Notes: generated by a model from the sequence alone, not told the origin. DNA of 64,000 nucleotides from Meridianimarinicoccus marinus (GCF_040689105.1 NZ_JBFBVU010000021.1:1-64000), one strand, 5' to 3'; counted from the first letter of the stretch, positions 25,778-34,147 are shown. Numbers and translations are program-made.

Positions 25778-26737
25778 ATGACCCCTTTGCGAATTGCCGC
25801 TCTGATTGCCATGGTCACTCTGCCCACCAGCGCTGCGGAGATCTGGGTGACCAATGAAAAAGACGACACCATCAGCGTCATCGACGTGGAGACGCTTGAG
25901 GTGATCCGCACATTGCCAACCGGGGAGCGGCCACGCGGGATCACCTTTTCCAGGGACTTCAGCCGGGTCTATATCTGTGCGTCGGACAGCGATACTGTTC
26001 AGGTGATGGATCCTGTCTCGGGCGAGATCCTGCACGATCTGCCGTCGGGCGAAGATCCCGAACAGTTTGTTCTGCATCCCGACGACCGCCATCTCTACAT
26101 TGCCAATGAGGATGACGCGATCACCACCGTGGTGGATACCGAAACGCGCCGGGTTGTGGCGCAGATCGACGTCGGCATCGAGCCCGAGGGCATGGCGGTC
26201 AGCCCCGATGGCAAGGTGGCCATCACCACGTCTGAAACCACCAACATGGCGCATTGGATCGACACCGAAACGCAGCAGTTGTTTGCCAATACGCTTGTGG
26301 ATTCCCGGCCTCGACACGCGGAGTTCGTCAAGGACGGGCGTGAGTTGTGGGTCAGTTCCGAGATCGGCGGCACCATCACCGTGTTCGATACCGCGACACA
26401 GTCCGAGATCGCGAAGATTTCTTTCGAGGTGGACGGCATCCATCCCGACCGGGTTCAGCCCGTGGGATTCGAGTTTACCCAAGGCGACACCCATGCCTTC
26501 GTGGCGCTTGGACCATCCAACCATCTGGCGGTGGTCAACGCCGATACCTACGAGGTCGAGGATTACATCCTCGTCGGGCGCCGGGTCTGGCACATGGCGT
26601 TCTCGCCCGACAAGAATCTGCTGTTCACCACCAACGGCGTGTCGGGCGATGTGACCGTGGTGGAGGTGGCCAAACGCACCGCGATCAAGTCCATCAAGGT
26701 GGGCCGCTTTCCCTGGGGCGCCGCGCTGCGCCCTTGA
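25778..26737 (+). CDS. PQQ-associated beta-propeller protein (YVTN repeats)
   Basis: 319-residue exported protein with a short signal (about 18 residues, TSA|AEI). It has seven-bladed YVTN/PQQ-like repeats of about 42 residues: IWVTNEKDDTISVID, VYICASDSDTVQVMD, LYIANEDDAITTVVD, LWVSSEIGGTITVFD, LLFTTNGVSGDVTVVE. This is the beta-propeller type found in the PQQ catabolism ABC cluster. It could be an adaptor that holds the quinoprotein or its cofactor. The ATG at 25778 is used; the in-frame GTG at 25730 adds a non-signal leader. Confidence 0.88.
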   Translation: MTPLRIAALIAMVTLPTSAAEIWVTNEKDDTISVIDVETLEVIRTLPTGERPRGITFSRDFSRVYICASDSDTVQVMDPVSGEILHDLPSGEDPEQFVLHPDDRHLYIANEDDAITTVVDTETRRVVAQIDVGIEPEGMAVSPDGKVAITTSETTNMAHWIDTETQQLFANTLVDSRPRHAEFVKDGRELWVSSEIGGTITVFDTATQSEIAKISFEVDGIHPDRVQPVGFEFTQGDTHAFVALGPSNHLAVVNADTYEVEDYILVGRRVWHMAFSPDKNLLFTTNGVSGDVTVVEVAKRTAIKSIKVGRFPWGAALRP

Positions 26738-26789
26738 CACCGGGGGGCCGTGGGCCCGACACAGTTTTCCAGGATACGAGGATCACTTC

Positions 26790-27233
26790 ATGAACACGCG
26801 GATTGCCGCTTTGGCCCTGATCGCCCTGCCTTTCGCTTCGGTGGCTGTCGCCGATGAAGACAAGGGGTTCGGACTTGCCGGCATCCTGTCGGCCAGCAAC
26901 AAGCAGGACCTGCCGCCCATCCAGCTGTCGGCGGGGATGCCGCTGACCGATGCGCCGTGGGAGTTGACCTCGGGCACCTACTACGAATTCGAGATCCAGG
27001 GCGACGGCAGCCAGGAGCTGGCGCTGGTGGGGCCGGAGTTCTTCCGGGCGATTTGGATCGACGAGATCGTCGTCGAAGGGCTGGAGATCCGCCCGCTGGG
27101 TCTGGACAGCATCGAGTTTGACGAGGCCGGGGAAATGGAGATCGGCTTTGTCGCCATCAAGCCCGGCCGGTACTACCTGAAGATCCCCGGATCCACCGGC
27201 GAGACACAGCGGCTGGAGATCACCATCAAGTGA
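26790..27233 (+). CDS. Small exported protein of the PQQ cluster, unknown function
   Basis: 147 residues, signal peptide to about residue 21 (VAVA|DED). The mature part is acidic and beta-rich (TSGTYYEFEIQGDGSQEL, IGFVAIKPGRYYLKIPG) and resembles a cupredoxin-like or jelly-roll domain, but without a clear copper-ligand set. It lies between the beta-propeller and ATPase genes and overlaps the latter by GTGA, so it belongs to this operon. Function not known. Confidence 0.75.
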   Translation: MNTRIAALALIALPFASVAVADEDKGFGLAGILSASNKQDLPPIQLSAGMPLTDAPWELTSGTYYEFEIQGDGSQELALVGPEFFRAIWIDEIVVEGLEIRPLGLDSIEFDEAGEMEIGFVAIKPGRYYLKIPGSTGETQRLEITIK

Positions 27234-27970
27234 CGGCGGCACCCGCTCTTTCCATACAGGGTCTTGGGTTTTCCTATGGCGCCAAGCGGGCGCTGGACGG
27301 GGTTGCCTTCAACCTGGCGCCGGGCGCCTTCTGCGCTCTGCTGGGGCCGAACGGGGCGGGGAAATCGACGCTGTTCAGCCTAATGACCCGGCTGTTCACC
27401 ACACCCGAAGGGCGGATCGAGGTCATGGGTCACGATCTGTCGCGGGCGCCCAATGCGGCGCTGGCCACCATGGGCGTGGTGTTTCAGCAAACCACGCTGG
27501 ATCCGGACCTGAGCGTGCGCCGCAACCTGGCCTATTTCGCGGCGCTGCATGGCATCGCGGGCCGCGACCGCGACCGCCGCATCGACGCGGTGCTGGATCG
27601 GCTGGCGATGCGCGCCCGGGGCAACGAGCGGGCGCGCGACCTGAACGGCGGCCACAAGCGACGGGTCGAGATTGCCCGCGCCCTGTTGCACGACCCCAGG
27701 GTGCTGCTTCTGGACGAAGCCACGGTCGGGCTGGACGCCGCAACGCGGGGCGATATCACCACCCATGTGCACGCGCTGGCCGCAGAACAGGGCATCACCG
27801 TGCTGTGGGCCACCCATCTGACCGACGAAGTGCTGCCCGACGATCGGCTGCTGGTGCTGCATCAGGGGCGTATTCTGGCCGATACCACCGCCGCCGGTTT
27901 TGCCCCGCATGGCCAACTGCGCGAGGCTTTCCTTGACCTGACCGGCGGAGCGCCCCATGCTGCCATTTGA
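27230..27970 (+). CDS. ABC transporter ATPase of the PQQ system
   Basis: 246 residues. Walker A GPNGAGKST at 39-47, Q-loop region VFQQTTLDPDLSV, a degenerate signature LNGGHKRRVEIARAL at about 138, Walker B LLLDEATVGLD and the H-loop WATHLTDE. The LSGGQ is altered to LNGGH, as in other members of this PQQ-linked subgroup. Starts with GTG overlapping the previous stop. It should energise the permease encoded next; drug/exporter-type ATPases of this kind usually work outward. Confidence 0.92.
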   Translation: MTAAPALSIQGLGFSYGAKRALDGVAFNLAPGAFCALLGPNGAGKSTLFSLMTRLFTTPEGRIEVMGHDLSRAPNAALATMGVVFQQTTLDPDLSVRRNLAYFAALHGIAGRDRDRRIDAVLDRLAMRARGNERARDLNGGHKRRVEIARALLHDPRVLLLDEATVGLDAATRGDITTHVHALAAEQGITVLWATHLTDEVLPDDRLLVLHQGRILADTTAAGFAPHGQLREAFLDLTGGAPHAAI

Positions 27971-28763
27971 TCCCCGCGCCGCGCGCATTGCCCTTGTGGC
28001 CATCGTCACGCGCGAGGCGCTGCGCTTCGTGCACCAGCGCGAGCGGTTCCTGGCGGCGCTGGTGCGGCCACTGGTCTGGCTTGTGGTGTTTGCCGCCGGG
28101 TTCCGGGCCGCACTGGGCCTGTCGATCATCCCGCCCTACCAGACCTATATCACCTACGAGACCTACATCGTGCCGGGGCTGTGCGGGATGATCCTGCTAT
28201 TCAACGGGATGCAATCTTCGCTCAGCCTGGTCTACGATCGGGAAACCGGTGCGATGCGCTTGCTGCTGACCTCGCCGCTGCCACGCTGGTGGCTGCTGAC
28301 CTGCAAGATCCTTGCCTCGACCCTGATCTCGATGCTTCAGGCGCTGGTGTTTCTGGCCATTGCCGCGGCCTTCGGAGTACGGGTGAGCTGGACCGGATAT
28401 ATCGCGGTTCTGCCCGCTCTTCTGGTGGCGGGGCTGATGCTGGGCGGCCTGGGGCTGGCCCTGTCGAGTCTGATCAAGCAGTTGGAGAATTTCGCGGGCG
28501 TGATGAATTTCGTCATCTTTCCGATGTTCTTCCTGTCCTCGGCCCTGTACCCGCTGTGGAAGATGGCCGAAAGCTCGCAGGTTCTTTATGCGATTTGTGC
28601 CTCAAATCCATTTACTTACGCGGTGGAGTTGATCCGGTTTGCCCTCTATGGGCAGTTCAATCCGCTGGCCCTTGCGGTCACCATCGGCACGGCCGTTGCC
28701 TTCATGGGGTTGGCCTTGCGGGGCTATGACCCGGCCCGCGGGTTGATCCGCCGCAAGGGCTGA
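27957..28763 (+). CDS. pedC: ABC-2-type permease of the PQQ system (PedC-like)
   Basis: 268-residue membrane protein with six helices of the ABC-2 (exporter) type: a cytoplasmic N-terminus, TYETYIVPGLCGMILLFNGMQ, and a C-half FVIFPMFFLSSALYPLWKM typical of the family. It pairs with the ATPase just upstream (14-base overlap). This is the PedC-type permease of phenylethanol/alcohol oxidation clusters. Substrate unknown. Last gene of its operon. Confidence 0.88.
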   Translation: MLPFDPRAARIALVAIVTREALRFVHQRERFLAALVRPLVWLVVFAAGFRAALGLSIIPPYQTYITYETYIVPGLCGMILLFNGMQSSLSLVYDRETGAMRLLLTSPLPRWWLLTCKILASTLISMLQALVFLAIAAAFGVRVSWTGYIAVLPALLVAGLMLGGLGLALSSLIKQLENFAGVMNFVIFPMFFLSSALYPLWKMAESSQVLYAICASNPFTYAVELIRFALYGQFNPLALAVTIGTAVAFMGLALRGYDPARGLIRRKG

Positions 28764-28777
28764 TCGCCGCCGCAGGC

Positions 28778-28801
28778 AAGCCCCTCGAACATTGGGGGCT
28801 T
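28778..28801. terminator. Bidirectional hairpin between pedC and the leftward ABC operon
   Basis: AAGCCCC (28778-28784) pairs with GGGGCTT (28795-28801), a short stem between convergent genes; the last base is the first base of the stop codon of the leftward ATPase gene. Confidence 0.55.
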
Positions 28802-29448
28802 CAGGCCGGTCGCAGAGTTGCGGGTTTGCCGTCCAGCCGCAGGACACGGGATGCCAGCCTGTCAATCTCAACCGGCGAATGGGTGACAAGGATGGCGGCG
28901 CTGCCACGTGCGGCGCGCATCCGGGCGAACAGCGCCATCATGCCGTCGGCCAGATCCGGGTCCAGCGAGACGAAGGGCTCATCCAGCAACAGCAGTTGCG
29001 GCGCGCGGGCAAAGGCGCGGGCCAGTGACAACCGCCGCTGTTGGCCCAGCGACATCTGACCGGGATAGTGGCGATCCTTCCCGGCCAGCCCGACCTCGGC
29101 CAGGGCCTTGGCCGCCGCCGTGCGGGACAGGCCCGTAGTCAGCGTGAGGTTGTGGCAGGCGCTGCGCCAGGGCAGCAGGGTCGGGCTTTGATACACCATG
29201 CCGATACTGCCGCGCGTGGTCAGGCGTTGGTCCGGCGCAGTGATCTGCCCGGCGACAAGGTTGAGCAGCGTGGACTTGCCGATGCCCGAGGGACCGGTGA
29301 TTGCCAGCGTTTCCCCCATGGCCACCGACAGGGTCACGGGGCCGAGAATCCCGGTCCCGTTGAGCGACAGCCCCGGCAGCGACAGATCCAGCACCGGGCG
29401 CCCGGCATCCGGCGCGGCCAGGGCCATGTCGCGGGAATGCCGGGTCAT
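28801..29448 (-). CDS. ABC transporter ATPase (nitrate/sulfonate/taurine type)
   Basis: 215 residues. Walker A GPSGIGKST, a signature changed to MSLGQQRRLSLARA, Walker B LLLLDEPFVSLD and the H-loop VTHSPVEI. Short for its class (usually about 250). It lies 5 bases downstream of the binding-protein gene. The matching permease is not beside it but 4 kb away at 33304-34083, with cytochrome and xoxF genes between. Confidence 0.9.
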   Translation of the reverse strand: MTRHSRDMALAAPDAGRPVLDLSLPGLSLNGTGILGPVTLSVAMGETLAITGPSGIGKSTLLNLVAGQITAPDQRLTTRGSIGMVYQSPTLLPWRSACHNLTLTTGLSRTAAAKALAEVGLAGKDRHYPGQMSLGQQRRLSLARAFARAPQLLLLDEPFVSLDPDLADGMMALFARMRAARGSAAILVTHSPVEIDRLASRVLRLDGKPATLRPA

Positions 29449-29453
29449 CGGGC

Positions 29454-30428
29454 TCAGGAGCCGGGCTGCAGGAACACGCCGTCAGGCAGTTGCGTGGCAC
29501 TGCCAAGCAGGTCTTCGCCGCCCAATTCCGCCATCAGCCGCAGCATGCGGTCGGCGGCAGCTTCATCCACCGGGCCGGGAGCCGGGATACCGGCGCGGAA
29601 ACCGGCTTTCAGGGCTTCGAATTGCACGTCTGACGTGGCTTTCATGCGCGGACGCAGGCGATCCCATTCGGCATCGTCGCTAGCCAGAAGCGCCTTGGCA
29701 TCGCCCGAAGCCGCCGCAAGTCCCTGAACGATTTCTGGGTTTTCGGCCACCAGCGCGCCGGTCACCACATAGCCCAGAAGCGGGGTTTCCGGGTCCAGTC
29801 CAAGGGCGGCGGCGGCATCGGAAACATCGACCAGACGCCGCATCCCGGCGGCCTCCATCTTGGCCATGAAGTGCCAGTAGTTGATGGCGCCCTGGGTCTG
29901 CCCCTGCAGCGCGGTCTTGAAGATCAGCGGCGGCGCGCCGAACACCTGTTCGGTCTCGGCAGCCAGATCCATGCCGTATTCCTGCGCCGCATAGGCCTGC
30001 AGGATCAGCCAGCTTTTGTCGAGCGGCCCGCCGGCAATGCCGATCTTCGTGCCCTTGAGATCCTCGATCGTCTGGGCCGGGCTGTCCTGGCTGACCAGAA
30101 TACCGCCCACGGCCTTGGAATAGGGAATGAACACATAGTCCTTGCCCGCCGCGCGCTGCCGCGCCACCCAGAGCCAGTCCGACACGATCACATCCGCCTC
30201 GCCGGCCTGGAAGGCGACCTTGGCGGCCGCGCCCCCGGCCAGGCCCTGCACCTGCAGGTCGAACCCGTGGGCGGCGTCAAACCCGTGGTGCTTAATGGTG
30301 TCCAGCTCCCAGTTGACGGTTCCGAATTCCAGAACCGCGGCCCGCAGGACCGGTGTTTCCGCCAAGGCCGCGACGGCGCTCAGGGCCAGCCCGAGGGCGG
30401 CACCGGTCAGGGTTTTCATCGTGATCAT
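29454..30428 (-). CDS. ABC substrate-binding protein (NitT/TauT type)
   Basis: 324-residue periplasmic protein with a signal ending about residue 23 (AALA|ETP). The mature part is NMT1/TauA-like: LEFGTVNWELDTIKHHGFD, ADVIVSDWLWVARQRAAGK and LKGTKIGIAGGPLDKSW. The ATG at 30428 has GGAGG just upstream; the MKT at 30419 is the alternative. It is divergent from a c-type cytochrome and shares its operator-like sites, which ties this importer to the methanol island. Ligand unknown. Confidence 0.88.
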   Translation of the reverse strand: MITMKTLTGAALGLALSAVAALAETPVLRAAVLEFGTVNWELDTIKHHGFDAAHGFDLQVQGLAGGAAAKVAFQAGEADVIVSDWLWVARQRAAGKDYVFIPYSKAVGGILVSQDSPAQTIEDLKGTKIGIAGGPLDKSWLILQAYAAQEYGMDLAAETEQVFGAPPLIFKTALQGQTQGAINYWHFMAKMEAAGMRRLVDVSDAAAALGLDPETPLLGYVVTGALVAENPEIVQGLAAASGDAKALLASDDAEWDRLRPRMKATSDVQFEALKAGFRAGIPAPGPVDEAAADRMLRLMAELGGEDLLGSATQLPDGVFLQPGS

Positions 30429-30482
30429 CGTTCCCTCCTCCAAAGGTCTGCGCGAGGGTACCACGATCGGGCCGGTCAGAAA

Positions 30483-30515
30483 TACGACCAAAGCACCGAC
30501 TGCCAGATGGTCGTA
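30483..30515. promoter_or_regulatory. Inverted TACGACCA sites in the divergent promoter of cytochrome c
   Basis: TACGACCAAAGC at 30483-30494 and TGGTCGTA at 30508-30515: an exact 8-base inverted repeat with a 17-base spacer. It matches the motif before pedF, xoxF and the NosR-like gene. Fits a dimeric regulator serving both directions. Confidence 0.55.
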
Positions 30516-30589
30516 GTTTTGACTCCGATCAAGATCGGCTCTGTGGAACGCACGATAGCTGAAACCTCCCCAATCCACAGGAGATACCA

Positions 30590-31009
30590 ATGTCCAAGAC
30601 CAAACGATTGATGACACCGCTGGCCCTGACGCTGGCCTGCGCCGGCGCGCTGGCCCTGCCCGCCGCGGCGGAAACCCGCTATGAGCAGATCAAGGTCGAC
30701 GCCGGGGCGGCCCTGTTCGACGCCGAATGCCGCCGCTGCCACGCCGTCGATGTCGAGCACGCCTCCTACGGGCCGCCGCTGGAGAACATCGTCGGCCGCA
30801 CCGCGGGCAGCTGGCCCGACTTCGACTATTCCGACGCGCTGGTCGCCTCGGGCATCGTCTGGACCCCGGCGGCCCTGCGCGCCTGGATGGAAGACAACGA
30901 CGGCTTCATGCCCGGCACCCGGATGCGCCATGTGGGCATCGAGGATCGCACGGTGCAGGACTTCATCCTGGCCTATCTGGACAGCCTGAGCGTCGAGACG
31001 TCGCACTGA
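30590..31009 (+). CDS. Class I cytochrome c of the methanol island
   Basis: 139 residues with a signal to about residue 27. Haem-binding CRRCH is at 47-51 and an axial methionine is likely in GFMPGTRM. Standard small cytochrome c with a single haem, the right size to be the direct electron acceptor of the dehydrogenase (the XoxG role). It lies upstream of xoxF in the same direction, separated by 280 bases with a strong hairpin. Confidence 0.85.
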   Translation: MSKTKRLMTPLALTLACAGALALPAAAETRYEQIKVDAGAALFDAECRRCHAVDVEHASYGPPLENIVGRTAGSWPDFDYSDALVASGIVWTPAALRAWMEDNDGFMPGTRMRHVGIEDRTVQDFILAYLDSLSVETSH

Positions 31010-31061
31010 GCCGTCCGGCGCAGGCAGCATTGCGGCCATGCCCGGCGGTACGAAAGAACGA

Positions 31062-31085
31062 CAGGGGGCGCTGCAGCGCCCCTTG
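31062..31085 (+). terminator. Perfect palindromic hairpin after the cytochrome c gene
   Basis: GGGGCGCTGCAGCGCCCC (31065-31082) is an 18-base perfect palindrome, extended by further pairs outward to 31062/31085. No T-run follows. The hairpin would separate cytochrome c from xoxF transcription. Confidence 0.55.
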
Positions 31086-31180
31086 CCATGTCGCGCGTGT
31101 GAAGCAGGTTCAGCGGGTCGGGGTCCGCAGGTCTGAATCGGCACGTCCTGGCACGCGCGGCCGGTGTCAACAGGGTAAAA

Positions 31181-31196
31181 GTCGTACGACCTAAGC
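31181..31196. promoter_or_regulatory. Operator-like site upstream of xoxF
   Basis: GTCGTACGAC (31181-31190) is a perfect palindrome and begins the motif TACGACCTAAGC (31185-31196), about 95 bases before the xoxF ATG. Same core as the other sites in this island. Confidence 0.55.
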
Positions 31197-31289
31197 AGCG
31201 TTGAAGGAAATGCCCCCGCACGTAGGCTTGCGGTCTGACGGATGTGCCCGAACCGGCCCATCTGCACCGGAACCCGAGGGAGGACCCCC

Positions 31290-33056
31290 ATGAACCGATT
31301 TATTGCCACCGTAGTCATGACGACTCTGGCTGCTGGCGCGGCCCAGGCCGGCGTCACCGAGGCCGATCTGGCCAACGACCAGACCATCACCACCAGCGTG
31401 CTGACCAACGGCATGGGCCGCCACCTGCAGCGCTACAGCCCGCTGGAGACGCTGAACAAGGACAACATCGCGAATCTGGTGCCGGCCTGGGCCTTCAGCC
31501 TTGGCGGGGAAAAGCAGCGCGGCCAGGAAACCCAGCCGCTGGTGCATGACGGGATCATGTATATCACCGGCTCGTATTCGCGGCTTTATGCCATCGACGT
31601 GAAGACCGGCAAGGAAGTCTGGCAGTATGACGCGCGTCTGCCCGAGGGCATCCTGCCTTGCTGTGACGTGATCAACCGTGGCGGCGCCATCTATGGCGAC
31701 AAGATCTTCTTCGGCACCCTGGATGCGCGCCTCGTGGCGCTGGATCTGAAAACCGGTGACGTGGTGTGGCGCGACAAGATCGCCAACTACAAGGAAGGCT
31801 ATTCCTATACCGCAGCCCCCCTGATCGTGAACGGGCTGGTCATCACCGGCAACTCGGGCGGTGAATTCGGGATTGTCGGCGAGGTTCAGGCCCGCGACGC
31901 GGATACCGGCGATGTCGTCTGGACCCGCCCGGTGATCGAAGGACACATGGGCACGCTGAACGGCGAAGAATCCACCATGACCGGCACGCTGAACGCCACC
32001 TGGCCCGGTGACATGTGGAAGACTGGCGGCGGCGCGACCTGGCTGGGCGGCTCGTATGACATCGACACCGACACGCTGATCTTCGGCACCGGCAACCCTG
32101 CACCGTGGAACAGCCACCTGCGCAACGCCGGCACCCCGGTCGAAGGCAACAAGGGTGACAACCTGTATGCCGCCAGCCGCCTTGGCATCGATCCGGCCAC
32201 CGGCGAGATCAAATGGCATTTCCAGACCACCCCGCGCGAAGGCTGGGACTATGACGGCGTGAACGAAGTGGTCGCCTATACCGATGCCGACGGCAACAAG
32301 CTTTTTGGTACCGCCGACCGCAACGGGTTCTTCTACGTTCTGAACCGCGAGGACGGCAGCTTTGTCGATGCCCATCCCTTCGTGAAGGACATCACCTGGG
32401 CATCGGGCATCGACGAGACCGGGCGTCCGATCTTCGTCGAAGAAAACCGCCCCGGCGATCCGGCGGCCGCCGCCGAAGGCAACAAAGGCCAGACCGTGTT
32501 CTCGGCCCCGGGCTTCCTGGGTGGCAAGAACTGGATGCCGATGGCCTACAGCCAGAACACCGGGCTGTTCTACGTGCCTTCCAACGAATGGGGCATGGAC
32601 ATCTGGAACGAGCCGATTTCCTACAAGAAGGGCGCCGCCTATCTGGGGTCGGGCTTCACCATCAAGCCGATGTACGAAGATCACATCGGCAGCCTGAAGG
32701 CGATCGATCCGGCCACCGGCGAATGGGTCTGGGAATACAAGAACGACGCGCCGCTTTGGGGCGGGGTCATGACCACCGCTGGCGGCCTTGTCTTCACCGG
32801 CACCCCCGAGGGCGAGTTCCTGGCGCTGGATGACGAAACCGGCGAGATCCTGTGGAGCTTCCAGACCGGGTCCGGCATCGTCGGCCAGCCCATCACCTGG
32901 GAACAGGATGGCGAGCAATATGTCGCCGTGATGTCCGGCTGGGGCGGCGCCGTGCCGCTGTGGGGCGGGGAAGTGGCCTCGAAGGTCAACTACCTCAACC
33001 AGGGCGGGATGCTGTGGACCTTCCGCCTGCCCAAGCAACTGGCCGCGGCCAACTGA
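31290..33056 (+). CDS. xoxF: Lanthanide-dependent methanol dehydrogenase XoxF
   Basis: 588-residue PQQ quinoprotein oxidising methanol (and probably other alcohols or formaldehyde) in the periplasm. Signal cut after residue 20 (AQA|GVT). The vicinal disulfide cysteines are C124-C125 (PCCDVINRG). The active-site pair is D320 and D322 in EGWDYDGVNE: the second aspartate, two residues after the catalytic one, is the mark of lanthanide-binding XoxF; calcium enzymes (MxaF) have alanine there. Tryptophan-docking propeller repeats and the GNPAPWNSHLR segment are present. Start ATG with GGGAGGA upstream. No mxaI-type small subunit is in the window. Confidence 0.95.
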   Translation: MNRFIATVVMTTLAAGAAQAGVTEADLANDQTITTSVLTNGMGRHLQRYSPLETLNKDNIANLVPAWAFSLGGEKQRGQETQPLVHDGIMYITGSYSRLYAIDVKTGKEVWQYDARLPEGILPCCDVINRGGAIYGDKIFFGTLDARLVALDLKTGDVVWRDKIANYKEGYSYTAAPLIVNGLVITGNSGGEFGIVGEVQARDADTGDVVWTRPVIEGHMGTLNGEESTMTGTLNATWPGDMWKTGGGATWLGGSYDIDTDTLIFGTGNPAPWNSHLRNAGTPVEGNKGDNLYAASRLGIDPATGEIKWHFQTTPREGWDYDGVNEVVAYTDADGNKLFGTADRNGFFYVLNREDGSFVDAHPFVKDITWASGIDETGRPIFVEENRPGDPAAAAEGNKGQTVFSAPGFLGGKNWMPMAYSQNTGLFYVPSNEWGMDIWNEPISYKKGAAYLGSGFTIKPMYEDHIGSLKAIDPATGEWVWEYKNDAPLWGGVMTTAGGLVFTGTPEGEFLALDDETGEILWSFQTGSGIVGQPITWEQDGEQYVAVMSGWGGAVPLWGGEVASKVNYLNQGGMLWTFRLPKQLAAAN

Positions 33057-33089
33057 GCCACACCACGACCAAGGGCCCAGGGCCCTGCG

Positions 33090-33119
33090 ACGCACTCCGG
33101 GAGACCGGGGTGCGTTTTT
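33090..33119 (+). terminator. Rho-independent terminator of xoxF
   Basis: Stem ACGCACTCCGG (33090-33100), GAGA loop, CCGGGGTGCGT (33105-33115), then TTTT. One G-T wobble. A classic intrinsic terminator. Confidence 0.85.
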
Positions 33120-33163
33120 CTATCCGGGGGGATTGCGGGGCGCGGCGCGAAAGAGATTTCTTG

Positions 33164-33195
33164 CCTCCGGCGGGAGTACTTTTGCCAAGAAAAAG
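33164..33195. repeat. Second copy of the intergenic GGAGTAYTTTT-type repeat
   Basis: CCTCCGGCGGGAGTACTTTT then GCCAAGAAAAAG, closely similar to the unit at 25660. Lies between xoxF and the leftward permease. The rest of 33120-33303 holds nothing I can support. Confidence 0.45.
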
Positions 33196-33303
33196 TGGTG
33201 GGGCAACGGGGGGCGTGTCACCACGGCGGTGCCTCCCGTGCCGGGGGTGGCAGGTCGGACGGGTTGCGGCTGTCGACTGCGGCCCTGACAGGAAGCCCCG
33301 CGA

Positions 33304-34083
33304 TCAGCTTGCGGTGGCTGCGGCCTGCCAGCGGCGGCTGCGGCGGTCGAGCGGTTGCAGCAGCCCGTATTCCAGGGCCAGCATCACCGCCACGAAGCTG
33401 AGCGCATATGCCAGCACATGGCCGGTCTCGAACAGTTGGAAAAACAGGTGGATCTGGAACCCGACGCCGTTGGAGCGTCCAAGGAATTCCACCACCAGCA
33501 CGATCTTCCAGATCATTGCCAGACCATTGCGGGTGCTGGCCGCGACATAGGGCCAGAGCTGCGGCCAGATCACATGGGCAAAGCGCGCCAGCGGTGACAT
33601 GCGGTGCAGGCGGGCCATGGCGCCGAGTTGCGGATCGAGGCTGCGCACCCCTTCGCGGATGGTCACCGCCACCATGGCGGTCTTGTTGACTGCGACTGCG
33701 AGGATGGCCGCGGGCTCGTTCAGGCCGAGCCACAGGTAGCACAGCACGATCACCACCAGCGCCGGAAGGTTCAGAAACACCGTCACCCAGGGCGAAATCC
33801 AGCGGTCGAGCGCGGGCCAGCTTCCCAGCGCCAGCCCCAGCGCGCCGCCCAACCCCATGGCCAAGGCAAAGGCCGCCGCCACCCGGCCCAGGGTGGCCAA
33901 CACGTGATACTGAAGCTGGCCCGACGCGAATTCCTGCGCGGCGATCTTCAGCACCGTAAGCGGGCCGGGCAGCACCGAAGGATCGTCGGTCAGATGCGCG
34001 GCCACGATCCACAGCAGCAGCAGGCCGGCCAGCGAGACGGCAGGTTCGACCCCTTTGGGCAGGCGGATGGGGGATGATGTCAT
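33304..34083 (-). CDS. ABC transporter permease (NitT/TauT type)
   Basis: 259-residue inner-membrane protein with about six helices and the SsuC/TauC-type cytoplasmic loop (EGVRSLDPQLGAMARLHRMS). It reads leftward and is the only permease for the binding protein at 29454 and ATPase at 28801. The start is the ATG at 34083 with AGGAGG upstream. It is divergent from the NosR-like gene across a region with operator-like sites. Confidence 0.88.
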   Translation of the reverse strand: MTSSPIRLPKGVEPAVSLAGLLLLWIVAAHLTDDPSVLPGPLTVLKIAAQEFASGQLQYHVLATLGRVAAAFALAMGLGGALGLALGSWPALDRWISPWVTVFLNLPALVVIVLCYLWLGLNEPAAILAVAVNKTAMVAVTIREGVRSLDPQLGAMARLHRMSPLARFAHVIWPQLWPYVAASTRNGLAMIWKIVLVVEFLGRSNGVGFQIHLFFQLFETGHVLAYALSFVAVMLALEYGLLQPLDRRSRRWQAAATAS

Positions 34084-34136
34084 GGCAACCTCCTCTGGCT
34101 GGCTGCGATCATAGTCGAAGGCGGGGACAGCCACGT

Positions 34137-34147
34137 TTCGACCTAAG
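34137..34147. promoter_or_regulatory. Operator-like site between permease and NosR-like gene
   Basis: TTCGACCTAAG at 34137-34147, a one-base variant of the TACGACCTAAG core before xoxF. The weaker CTTCGACTAT lies inverted at 34111-34120. Part of the 104-base divergent region. Confidence 0.45.

Noticed and set aside
31290..33056. Calcium-type MxaF methanol dehydrogenase
   Set aside because: The residue two after the catalytic aspartate is Asp (DYD), not Ala, and no mxaI lies nearby.
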